The notes under the pieces: generated by a model
Database searches by the model: none
The model's input: the letters and a program-made list of their open reading frames with translations, nothing else
Told to the model about the DNA's origin: nothing
Made by a program: the position numbers and the translations under genes
Source of the DNA: Archilochus colubris
Taxonomy: Eukaryota > Chordata > Aves > Apodiformes > Trochilidae
Reading direction: 5' to 3'
Assembly: GCA_023079485.1 (NCBI GenBank)
Contig: CM041090.1
Span: 5,144,519 to 5,208,518 of the forward strand
DNA: 64,000 bases
Shown: piece after piece, positions 45,701-58,700 of the stretch
Numbering within the stretch: the first letter of the stretch is position 1
How the letters are laid out: each line of letters begins with the position of its first letter

Positions 45701-48700
45701 TCTTCAGGCTGAACAGCCCCAGCTCCCTCAGCCTCTCCTCATAGGGTCTGTGCTCGAGTCCCTTCACCAGACTGGTTGCCCTCCTTTGGACCTGCTCCAG
45801 CACCTCAATCTCCTTCCTAAACTGAGGGGCCCAGAACTGGACACAGGACTCAAGCTGTGGCCTTACCAGGGCTGAGTATAGGGGCAGAATCACCTCCTTG
45901 GACCTGCTGGTGACGCTGTTTCTGATACATGCCAGGATGCCATTGGCCTTCTTGGCCACCTGGGCACACTGCTGGCTCATGTTCAGCTTCCTGGCAATCC
46001 AGACTCCCAGCTCCCTTTCTGCCTGGCTGCTCTCCAACCACTCTGTCCCCAGCCTGTAGCGCTGCATGGGGTTGTTGTGGCCAAAGTGCAGGACCCGGCA
46101 CTTGGCCGTGTTGAACCTCATCCCATTGGAGTCAGCCCATCTCTCCAGTCTGTCCAGGTCCCTCTGCAGAGCCCTCCTGCCTTCCAGCTGATCAACACTT
46201 CTCCCCAGCTTGGTGTCATCAGCAAACTTGCTGATGATGGACTCAATCCCCTCATCCAAGTCATCAATGAAGATATTGAACAGGACTGGGCCCAGCACTG
46301 ATCCCTGGGGGACACCACTAGTGACCGGCTGCCAACTGGATGCAGCCCCGTTCAGCACCACTCTCTGGGCCCGGCCCTCCAGCCAGTTCCTAACCCAGCA
46401 CAGGGTGCTCCTGTCGAAGCTGTAGGCTGACAGCTTTTTCAGGAGAATGCTGTGGGAGACGGTGTCGAAGGCCTTGCTGAAGTCCAGGTAGACCACATCC
46501 ACAGCCTTCCTCTCATCCACCAGTCGGGTCACCCGATCATAAAAGGAGCTCAGGGTGGTCAGGCATGACCTGCCCTTCCTAAACCCGTGCTGGCTGGGTC
46601 TGATCCCCTGTCCATCCTGCAGGTGCTGTGTGATTGCACTAAGGATGATCTGTTCCATAACCCTGCCAGGCACTGAGGTCAGGCTGACAGGCCTGTAGTT
46701 TCCTGGGTCTTCCTTTCGGCCCTTCTTGTGGATTGGCGTGACAGTGGCCAACTTCTAGTCATCAGGGATGTCCCCAGTGAGCCAGTCCTCCTCTGCTTCC
46801 AGCCCCTTAGCAGTGTTAAGATGCTCTGACTGTGCAAGAGCTGGCAGCTGCAGACATTGCTTCCTTGCACTGCAAACTCAAGTGACTTCACATAACCAAA
46901 CAGAAAATTGAAGCTTTTTCAGGTATTTTTCCCTGGGACAGAAACCAAGGTCTTCAGTTCAAACAAAGCAGTCATTCAAAGTAGCTGCTCGCACACAGAA
47001 AAAAGTTCAAGATGTGCACTTTCTTTTTTAGCCACTATTCTAGCATTCTATTAGCCTGTTGGTTTTTTTTTTTTTCCCAAACTTCTTGAACATTTAACTC
47101 TTGAGATTGGTGAGGTGATCACACAGGAGACAGGGAAAGTGAGAAGAACCATGACACGGGGTGCTCAAGTGGAGGCAGAACCAGAAGTCAGCAGGATCCT
47201 GGTTTGCTGCCCTTCATGCAACTCATCTTACCCTGGTCAATACATAAAAAACATACACATGATTTCCTCTGTCCTAAGAAGCTGTAGAGTTCAAGTCTGC
47301 CAAGTGGACAACCACAGCGTTTCTTTAGACAAAGAAGAAATGGAAGCAATAGATTGTTAGAGCTTCAAAGTTCAAACAAAAATAGAACCAAACCACGTAA
47401 AATCCTTAAAAATCAGAATGGTTGTCATGTTGGCATCTTCAGAGGGCAGTGGTATCACAAAAAGGTCCCCTTTATCTATCAATAATAGTAGATGGGCAAG
47501 GACTAACTTCTGAGTTAGAAAGCCTGAGTAGCTACCATCACTGTACTATAACATCATAGTCTGCTCCAGCTTTACTGGAAAATATTACACCCCTGCCCCA
47601 GATCTCTTCCTTGGGTCTTCTTTGCTACCTGAAGTTTCTTTACATGAAATAAAAGTCCATATCTCTTGACTGAAAACTAGAAATCTACATTTGCCATCAC
47701 CCTGACATGCTGGACACTGACACCCACACTGGCCCCCAGTTTGTACCCAGGTAGCAGCCTTGGTTTAGAGGTGAAACACTGGCTTTGAAACACTGAAACA
47801 TCTGTGCAACACCTGGATAACCCAACCCCAGTCTGAATGGAGACTTCCTGATAGTGGTGGCATGCTAAAAGAAATAATATTTTTCTCCTTTTGTTGAGTT
47901 TGGAGGTTTGCCCCATATCTGTGCTCCTCCTGCAGCAGTCATTTGGAGGAGATATTTTTGTGACTGTCATCCAGGGTTCTAGAGCTCAGATCTGACCATG
48001 GGCAACCCCAGCAAGGTGAAACAGAGGCAGCAAACAGCCTGGAGCATTGAACACCAGCTAAAAAACAGGCTGGAGAGACCACATGGAACCTGCACACCTA
48101 TGAGCATCACCCAGGAGCCAGCTGGGAAGTCAGCACACATCTTCCACAGCAACAGTGGTGTACATTAGCTCCTGTTTTAAAGAACTGGTCTCCCAGTTTG
48201 ACTCTTTGAAATGATCACAGACTTCCCTCAATATACCTCCTACTGTATATAATGAGAACGTGTTCTTTGCATCCATTTTACTTACAATGACTTAGAGAAA
48301 TAGCCTTAAGAAGGTTATTCCCAGGAACTGTAACCACCCCCTCAGAATAGCAGGTTGTGGAGTTAGTGCTGATGAGTCAGAGTGGCTTTTTAATTCTGTT
48401 CTAAAAGGAATCACCACAACAGTGGAGAAAAAGAGAGGAAAAAAAAAATCAAAAGGGAATCGAGTGGAAAAGGCTTCCACCATCTGATGATTCATGCACC
48501 ATCAGCCTGACTCACCCAGCATTACTCTGCCATTAAAACATGGAGACTGGGCTGATTAGTCACAGGACTGAATTTTTTTCAAGAAAGGATTCTCCCCTAT
48601 AAATAATGATGACTTTGTCTGGCTAGTGCTGGTGTGACTCACCTTTCCAGCATGCCAGGCAGCACCAGCCGGGTCATCTGCAAAAAAGAAAACATTGGTG

Positions 48701-49732
48701 ATGGCTTAGAACACAGGCACCACGAAGTCAGGACAGAGGGAAACCTCTTTCTCCTCCCAGAAGCAGCTGCCACCCACTCCTTCCACCCCAACGGAGGCTC
48801 AGGGAACCAGGGACCATGCTTTGTGTAGGAGGTTTATTTTTATTCTACCTGGAGAACTTGGCTCTGCTGAGCAGTACGTGCACTGAGTCTGCTGAACCCG
48901 GGATTCCAGGGAGCAGCATCAGCACAAGAAGGGTAAATAAATCAAGCACAACTCTACCACATCCATGGCCTCTGAAGAACATGAAAATACCAGAGTACTA
49001 CAGAACATGCCTGATCTTTCTCAAAAACCAACCACCCCCAGCAAGCACACATCTTCCTCAGGACTAGTAAAGAGAAGATTCCTACATTATGGTCCCTACA
49101 GAAAACATTTAAAACCCCCAAGATGTTTTTTTTTTTTGCTGATTACACAGATGTTTTCACACTGAAGAACCAGTATTCCCAGAAGGAAAGTCTGGCAACC
49201 CCTCCCCCCACTGCTCTGGAAGCTTCACTGTGACTCTGAGCCATCAACTCACAACCTGGGTGAGGATTTTCCAGAGCAGTAATCCTAAAACAAGCTTCCC
49301 AGTGGCAAGACAGAAGCTCTGAGAAGGAAAACAAAACAAGCACTGATCCAAACTTGGAGGAATTTTTAATTAGTGTGGAATAGTTAAGTTTCCTACCAAT
49401 AATTGCTACTAGCCTAATATATTATTTAAATCCCTAATTTCTGCCTTTAAGGAATTATGCTGTCCCACTTCAGCCTCTGCCAAACCCTACCCCCTGCCTT
49501 CAACCAACCCTATCAATGGATGTGAAGTGACTGACACCAAAAACAGGACAAGAAAAAGAAATTTTCTCTCCTTTTCACATCTTCCAAAGGGGTTCCAACC
49601 AAGTTCTTGAGAATACATAAATGTGGAGGATAAGGAAATACTAATGGCACCACAATGCAGTGGTACTCCCTCTGACACCAAATCACCTGGATAGCTTAAA
49701 ACATGAAATATTTGAGTACTCTGGGAGGAAAA

Positions 49733-49764
<32 letters not shown>

Positions 49765-52700
49765 ACAAAAAGAAATAAGCATATACAGGAGCACAAAACA
49801 CCCACATCAGGAACAGTGTGGCCAGCAGGTCCAGGGAAGGGATTCTGCCCCTGTACTCAGCCCTGGGGAGGCCACACCTCGAGTCCTGTGTCCAGTTCTG
49901 GGCCCCTCAGTTTAGGAAGGAGATTGAGGTGCTGGAGCAGGTCCAGAGAAGAGCAAGGAGGCTGTGAAGGGATCCAGCACAAGTCCTGTGAGGAAGGGCT
50001 GAGGGAGCTGGGGGTGTTGAGGCTGGAGAAGAGGAGGCTCAGGGGAGACCTCATCACTCTCTACAACTCCCTGAAAGGAGGTTGGAGCCAGGGGGGGGTT
50101 GGGCTCTTTTCCCAGGCAACTCTCAGCAAGACAAGAGGGCAGGGTCTCAAGTTGTGCCAGGGGAGGTTTAGGTTGGAGATTAGAAAGAATTTCTTTCTGG
50201 AGAGGGTGATCAGGCATTGGAATGGGCTGCCCAGGGAAGTAGTGGATTCTCCGTGTCTGGAGATATTTAAAAAGAGACTGGATGTGGCACTCAGTGCCAT
50301 GGGCTGGGAACCACGGGGGATCAAGGGTTGGACTTGATGATCTCTGAGGTCCCTTCCAACCCAGCCAGTTCTATGATTCTATGAAAATTACAAAGAATCA
50401 AAAATTAGTATAGCAAGCTACTCGTATTGCTATCACCACTGCATTAACCTTTATATGTGACTGGATCTGGCTTTGAGGGTATTTTTCTTTATTTTTAAAT
50501 GATAAAACATAACCTTTCAGGAATAAAGGACCAAAAGCACAAAAGAAAGCAACATTTCAGTTAACTACAGCTGACACACAAATAAAATGTTCGAGAAGGG
50601 CTGTGATTTATTAGGATGTCGCACTTGGAGCAGGTTCCACCATCAGCCATGCTGCATGAGAGGGCTGAGAAGGCACTGAGCAGGCAGGAATTGAAGAGAC
50701 TTTACTCTCAGAAGTTACTTGTTTACATGTTTAACTCCCAGTAGTACCCCAGAAGTCAAACTAAGTATTCAGAGCTGGTAAACATCAGCTAAACAGATCT
50801 GAGCTGCTTCAAAAAATAAAAAAAAACCCAAAACCCCAACCCTCTGACATTAAGTGTACACAATCTTTTTCATACACTAATGCTTCAGAAGAGATGTGGA
50901 AACAACTATTGTTTTAAGATGAAAGAATGGTCACTTTTAAGATCTTTTATCAAGTGGAAGTTTGATGGTCCCTCCCTGATGTCCCTTAGCAAAAAGCAGT
51001 TCAGTTTCTTGCCTCTCAGGCAGTGTAACACTGCACATCACCTCCACGGATTGACACCTGGGCTGCTCTTGCCTTCCTTGAGGCAACCCAGAGATGATCT
51101 TGAGAAAAAAAACAAATCAGTCCAGGATCTCCCATGGTAATGCAGAAATTTGATCATAAAGAGACAAAAGCACATTCATATTCTGAATCCAAAGTGCAAC
51201 CCACCAAGCAGGTCTAACTTGGTGCATCACAAACCTGGTTACCTCTGATATCCAAAGGAAAGAACAGAAAAAAAGGCTACAACAACTGTTTGGCTTATAT
51301 ATTCTAAATAAAACCAATGAAGCCATGGAGAGCTGAGATATAACAAATAGTTCCACAATTCAAGTGAAAGTCAAGAATTCTCTCTCACCAGCAGCTGCGT
51401 TAACTTGGCTGTTGCTAAAGTTCACCTGGACAGGCAATGAATTTCCACACCCACACAGAAAGCCATGGATGGCAAAACTGGATTTCACCCTCAACATCAC
51501 TTCCATTTCTTTCCATCCAAATTAATGTTGTGAGGGAATTTCAAAAAAATCCTTGAACTGAGGCAAAACTGGTTGTTCCTCTTCTGATTTTTACACCTTG
51601 GGATGCGTGAAAAGAAATACTGGAATACTCAGGATCTTCACTCAGAGCAACAGATATTGTTTTTTAAAAGAATAAAATAACAGAAGGCAGCTGTCCTGGT
51701 TTGGGCCAGGATAAAGGTGATTTTCTGTCTTGTACTTTTACTTTTAGCTCAGTCTCTTGTAAGTAGCTGCACTTGCTGAAATTAACAGCAAGTTTCTCAG
51801 ACAGTGTGTGCTTCTAGGACTGATAACACTCGATGTTTATAGTTACTGCTAGAGACTGGTGTGCAGAGCCAAGGGCACTGCTCAGCTCTGAGGAACATTT
51901 TACCCTCCAGAAGGAAGAAAGAGCTCCCACCTGCAGCCTCCTTTGGGGAGGAACGGACAAGATAGATGCCAGAATTGACCAAACAGAGTATTCCATCCCA
52001 TACACCTCATACTCAGGATAAATTTGAGGCATCACGAGGGCCAAGCCAGATTTTCTGCTTCCAGCTGCCTGCCCTTCCTGCCTTTCCTGCTTCCCTTCCT
52101 TCACCTGGCATCCTGGGAGGATTCCATCCCTTCCTCTGCCTGTGCTCCTGATCCGTGCCAGCCCATATCTGTGTGTTCCTGCCTCCTGATCCCAACTGCT
52201 GCTGACTCCAGGATTCCAGCCTGGACTTTCCCAGGGCTGCCCTGCAGCCTTGGTGGTGACGTGAGAGTTATTGGGGGAAAAGGGGGGAGGAATGTGGTTT
52301 CCATTTTCCTGTATATTTATATATATTTAGTAATTTTTCCTATTTATCATTACCTTTTCATTAAAGTTGTGTATTTTAGTTTCCAACCCATCAGTCTCTC
52401 TCCCTTATTCTCTCTCCTTTCTTTATAAAGGAGGAGAGAGAGATTAATAGAGAGAGTGTCTGGTACTCGGTTTCATTGCCAGGCCAGTGTTAAACCCTGA
52501 CAGCAGCTCTCTGAGTCAGTCTCACCTCATCCAGCCAAGGAAGTCCATGCTCACCCTGTTCCTGCCCTGCAACAGCATTACTAAAAAAATTCTGGCAGGG
52601 TATTCTGCAGCCCTATTCATGTCTGGCAAATTTCTCCATTGCACACACGTGTAAAAGATTCCCAGCATTCATTCAAATAAAACAACCTAACAGAAAGGTG

Positions 52701-55700
52701 GTTTTGCCACTAACAGCCACGTCCACATGTGCTTGCATGACCTTTATCCAAACCAGGCAAAGTGTTGGCTCTTCAGTAGCTGTAACCTCAGATGTGCCAT
52801 TATGAGAGCTGAATAACAAACAGCTGGAACTGGATAAAGTTTTCCCAGATTAAGAATCCAAATTTTAAGTAGGTCTTATTTAAAGATAGGCAGTTGGGTA
52901 TATTTGGGCTGTGTGTTTTGTAACTGCCAACAAACTGAGTCTACAGGAATTAGCATATGGGATGCCAGAGAGATCCATGGAAGTGTTTCTGCCTCTAATC
53001 CAGGAAGAATACAGTGCTGGAAACCTAAAGGGAAGGCTGGGAACAACCCTAAGAAGGATGCCTTTGATTGGTGGTTATTATTTAAGCTTCCTTCACACAA
53101 GTATTGTTCTGATAAATACCACTTTGCTCAGAAATGCCAGTGCTGCAGTTGATGACATGAAGCTGATTTCAGACAGAGGAGCCAAACATCAGGCTAAGTG
53201 AAAAGTGACAATTCAGCCACAGAAAACTGTGTTTCCATTCTAAAATTTTGCCTTGGAGCAGAGTGAGAATGGGTGCCACATGTATCTGCTTCTGGGAAAC
53301 TTCCTCAGGACAGTCTCCTCAGCATCAGGAGTAGTGAATTTTAATGTTTTTATGTAGCCTGGCAAAGAATTGTGCTCAGCACACAACCACCAACTAGGAA
53401 TTGTTTCAGTTTCTTTTGCTTTTTTGCTTTTCAGTGATTTCCCAGGTACACCTCTGAATAACACTACTCTGCAGCTGGGGGTGTAATTCCTTTGGTTTGG
53501 TAGATAAAAAGACAGAGGATGTATTATTTAAAATTCAGGTTTTTTCACACTTAACTCTCGAGCTCCTAAGTTCTAGAATGCTCACAGCAAATGCCTGACT
53601 TAAAGATCCATCACTGAGCATTTCATTCCTCTTTTACCAGCAGATGTCATCTCTTGATGTTCATAGCTCTACAACTGCATTTGTTACATGCTTGGCACCT
53701 TTCCTCAGGCTGTCTCCTACCTTTCCAGTTTTGGAAAAAAACCCATCACTTTTAGTCTAATGGAGCAGAGATTCCAGCTTGTAGATCCAGAAATGTAAAG
53801 CCATGTGTATAGATTTCTGTTCCAACAGAGGGGCTGAACTTCAGAGCTCCTTTGCTCATCAGAGAACCATGGGATGGTTTGGGTTGGAAGGGACCTTCCA
53901 ATAGCTCAGGAGCAGAGCTTAGGAACAGGATAATGATTTGAAAAATTCAGAATACCTTTTCAAGTGATATTCACTCAAACTGCTATAAACAGTTGGGAAA
54001 GCTCAGGTAAATATTCAGAGTCACCCACCACAAGTTATGGGTCACTTATCTGTTATCCAAAGCCAGAAACTTAATACTTTAGTTGTATAGTCAGAAAAAA
54101 AAAATCATTCTGTGCTAATGTTATGAGTGCAAGTCACTGTTCCTGTTTTCAAAGGTGTAATGATCTGTAATTAAGTTATGCAAGTACAACAAAGGCTGAA
54201 GCTAGAGAACTTTGACAACATTTTGAGTTCATTACATGTAAGAAGCTTCCTTCAGATCTCATTCACAAATCTGGGGTAAAAGGATTACTCAGAGCAGCAA
54301 ACCTTTTTACAGAACAGCATCTCCCTGTTGTACACATGCCTGTGAAACCAATCATTCCTACCACAAAATAATTCACAGTGCTTGGGCAGAAGATCCACAG
54401 AAATTCACAAATGTGCTTAACAAATAGTTACCCACCCCTGTGCCAGGGCAGCTCTCACCTGCAGACCTTGTACTGAAAAGCCCTGATTTTTATTCCTGCA
54501 CTGTTAAACTGATCAGGAAACCTCTTTTTATAAGTTTTTATAAGGTCTCTCCCAAAACAGTCACTTCTGCAGTGACTTCTTCAATGCAGTTCATACCTCA
54601 AGCTGAACAAGGGCAATTTTTGTTTGGAAAAAGTGGCATGTGAGCCTGACTTCAATTCAACAGCAAATCCATGTGGGAAGCAGGAGCCAGAAAGGTGCAC
54701 TGGGAACTAGGAATTTAACAGGCTACAAGCCCTGTTTGTTGTCAGTCCTGTTCCCTTCAGCAACATTTATCAGGAGCCAAAGGTTAAGCCACGACCTTTC
54801 AGAGTACTGTTTAAAAAGGAAAGCTCTCACAATAAGCATCTTTCCTGCCCTCCTTTATGTAGGAAGAAGACTATAAATTCGGATAATAAATATTCAGATA
54901 ATAAATATTCAGATAATAAAGCTGACTTTCCTCTTCTCAAGCTGTGAAATATGTTTGTCTCAACCCCAAATCTAGAAAAATCCACAGAACTCCAGGATTT
55001 CCCCAAGTTACTTGGACTTGGAAGAAAAATCCCAAGTGCTTCCCTTGCTGTCACTGGGAAGTATTTATCACAGCCACGTTTCCCTGGGTCCAGTTTGCTG
55101 TCTATCATGCTCAGGTTCAAAGTCAGGGGGGTGGGAAACCACAGCATCTCATTTCTCCCTCTGGACCATCTCAGTGATGTTCACGACCACCTTCACAGGA
55201 CACTTGCTCCTCTTCCAAGAGTTGGCAGCTGTCCCTCCCTGCTGTAAGCTTCTATTGTGTGCCTGGCTAAATCATCCTCCCCTCTTTGATGATGACTTGG
55301 AACACAAATGAAACCTCTTGACTAGGCTGGAATACACACACAGGGGAAGCCCTTGCCACAAGTCAGTGTTGCCACTTCCCTCAGAATTATGGTCCCTTTA
55401 ATTCTGATTCTCTCCTAGACACAGCAAAGACAAAAATTCACAGTGTTTTAGCAGAGTACAGGCAACTAGCATCTAATTTCTGGGAATGTCCCTTTCCAGA
55501 CATGTTTTTAGGCTTACCCAGCCCACCCAAAACACTAATGGGAGAGAGATGCCAAATCCTACTCTCTTGCAGGGTTATTGCTCCCCAGGCTTTTCTTTGT
55601 CCCACACACAGGTCTGGCAAAAGAGCATTTCCACTCTAGGTTCTCTTCCCTTTTCAGTTTTACATCAGGCATTGGTTTCCTTGTTGGGATTTGTTTCCTA

Positions 55701-58700
55701 AACTCCCAGTTTCAGAATCTGTGGATAGAGTTGCTTTCATCCTCTCTGGGGTTCAGAACCCAGCATCATTCACCTCTCACTCCTCTTCCATTCCTCTTCC
55801 ACTAGGTAAGAGTATTCATGTCTTTTGAGGTCTTAAGCAAACTGTAAGCTTCTCAAATACAGAAATGACCAAAATCCTGCACCTTGCAGGTCCATTATCC
55901 CTTTGTATTTGACACTCAGGATAAAATATAAGCAAGGTGATCAAGGCAGAGATTACACAGATACCAAAGCACACATTACATACATGTAATTTACCCTCCC
56001 ACTTCCTCTGTTAATGCCAATTTCCAACTGAAACCTGGCCTGTAAACCTAAAATTTACATTCCCCCACAACATAATAGCTTGCAAACCACTCCAGCTCCC
56101 TGCTCCATCACCTGCTAAGTGAGCCCTCCCCTCAACTATTCATTCCTACCCATTTTTCAGGAGAACACCAGTTTATGCCCCATTTCCAAGGCAATCAGCA
56201 CAGTGCCATGCTGCAAACAGCAGTAACATTCTTGCTGTTCCTCACAGACCAAGGGACTCTTGCAGCTTCCAAAGGAGAAAGAAAGTGTTACTTAAGAATG
56301 TGGAATTATTCTCTGTGCTCATTCCCTACCTATTTTTTCCCACCAGACACCAAGTCTTAAGTTTCAGGAGATGAATGCAACAGCCAAATCAAGTTTTTCC
56401 AAGTGAAATCAAAAGCTGTAGTACACAGAGTTGGATTCAAGAAGCATTTAATGCAGAGGAACTATAGATGAAAAATACACAATGCTACTAAAATTTTGGT
56501 TCTTTAACACTTGCTGGTTAGTGAAAAAAACCTTACTACTTCTGACTTGATATTTTATTCAGATCAAATATGATCAGCTTGTGTCTCAAAATGCTACGTG
56601 ATATTAAAAAAAAAAATACAAGCCCATGTTACCTGATCATTGAAGAAAAGTTCTGCTTCTTAAATCCCCACGTGAAGCTTGAGATGAGATTATGAAAAGA
56701 ACCATGAAATGCTTCACACCTCCCTCTCATTTTCCTCATTTATTTGTCAATTTAATCATTGGAGAAGGCTGTCTTAAGGCTGAAGTTTTCCTAATCCTAC
56801 AAACAAAAGTTCTACACTCTAGTGCATCACCAAGACCCAAGCCACTTCTTGTTCTGTACAAAGAACTCACAAAGAATTGAGTAACTGTCCTGGTTTGGGC
56901 CAGGATAAAGGTGATTTTCTGTCTTGTACTTTTGCTTTTAGCTAAGTCTCTTGGAAGCAGTTGCACTTGCTGAAATTAACAGCAAGTTTCTCAGACAGTG
57001 TGTGCTCCTAGGACTGATAACACTGATGTTTATAGTTACTGCTAGAGACTGGTGTGCAGAGCCAAGGGCACTGCTCAGCTCTGAGGAACATTTTACCCTC
57101 CAGAAGGAAGAAAGAGGTCCCACCTGCAGCCTCCTTTGGGGAGGAACGGACAAGAGAGATGCCAGAATTGACCAAACAGAGTATTCCATCCCATACACCT
57201 CATACTCAGGATAAATTTGAGGCATCACGAGGGCCAAGCCAGATTTCCTGCTTCCAGTTTCCAGCTGCCTGCCCTTCCTGCTTCCCTTCCTTCACCCGGC
57301 ATCCTGGAAGGATTCCATCCCTTCCTCTGCCTGTGCTCCTGATCCATCCCAGCCCATATCTCTGTGTTCCTGCCTCCTGATCCCAACTGCTCCTGACCCC
57401 AGGATTCCAGCCTGGACTTTCCCAGGGCTGCCCTGCAGCCTCGGTGGTGACGTGAGAGTTACTGGGGGGAAGAGGGGGGAGGAATGTGGTATCCATTTTC
57501 CTGTATATTTGTATATATTCAGTAATATTTCCTATTTATCATTACTGTTTCATTAAAGTTGTGTAGTTTAGTTTCCAACCCATCAGTCTCTCTCCCTTAT
57601 TCTCTCTCCTTTCTTTATCAAGGAGGAGAGAGAGATTAATAGAGAGCGGCTGGTACTTGGTTTAATTACCGGGCCGCTGTTAAACTGTGCCAGTAACTCT
57701 TGCCCAGAACATCACCAGAAAAATGTGAGTGACATCCACCAGAGATGCTTAAAAAGAATTTACTGTGTTAGAGGGGGACAGGGTGTTGTTTGGTCATGTT
57801 TTAAGATCAAATACTTGTGTTTTACAAGATCTGAGATTTCCAGCTCTGGCTTCTGTAGCTTGTCTGCAGTGATTTATGTACAGGATGTGTTCAAAGATCA
57901 CAAAACTTTGGGACAAGCTGATTGAGCCCCCAAAACTGTAGTGTGGGGGGCTTCCTAACTCATCATCACCCAGAGGACATGGCAAGGGCAGGCAGCATGA
58001 AATAGGATTTGGGAGAGACACTTGTAAAAGACTCAATGGGAAAAAAGTTCCTAAACATTAGGCAAAATGATCCTTCAGAGTTGGGAAAAGTACTAAAGAG
58101 CAGGACTAAACTGTGCTGTGTATCTTGACTTTCCCCCTTCAAGAAGTGTTTTAGCCAAAATTTGAGTGAAATTATTTGATATTTGTGCTGGGAGAGTTAT
58201 GGTGTCTAAGAGAGGTGGTGCTGGTGGCCTATGGTGAAGGTCACTGAGAACTGGAATTATCATCACCTTCTAAGCACTGAGAAAGTTTGATTCAAAAGAC
58301 AAGAGAAGTGGATGGCAATGCTCCAGAATATAAAAATAGAGAGGTTATGTGATACCTCTGAGGAGGATATGGAGATTCTGTGAGCAGAGCCTGAATGAAT
58401 ACCAAGGAAGCCCCTCCTGTACCTTCACTTCTTCAGCACACCTTCCTCTTCTTGCTTAAGAATTCAGTGCTGTCTTCCACTCCAAATTTGATGCTTTTAA
58501 TCAGGCAAGAAGGGAGAATATTACTATTATTTTTATAAATATACACCCCTGGATAAGAGATGGTATCAACCTAAAATACTGAACTAAATATTCACAGGAT
58601 TACGTCCCAGAAATCTGAGTTAAAGGACATAGAGATTGTTCCCAAAATTATTTTTTTTCCTACCATGGCTCTCTAGTTCTATGGTTCTCCTGAAAAAAAT

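Larger units (their letters stand above)
41100..48642 (-). other. HSD17B12: HSD17B12 intron with two large CR1 copies
   Basis: A 7.5-kb intron. It holds CR1 at 41712-42590 (plus) and 45341-46790 (minus). The unique part between 42662 and 45340 shows nothing recognisable, nor does 46791-48642. Confidence 0.85.

Noticed and set aside
51814..52104. Repeated minus-strand open frames shared at 24996, 51814 and 56938
   Set aside because: They recur only because the three LTR copies are similar. They are antisense to the LTR and are not viral proteins.
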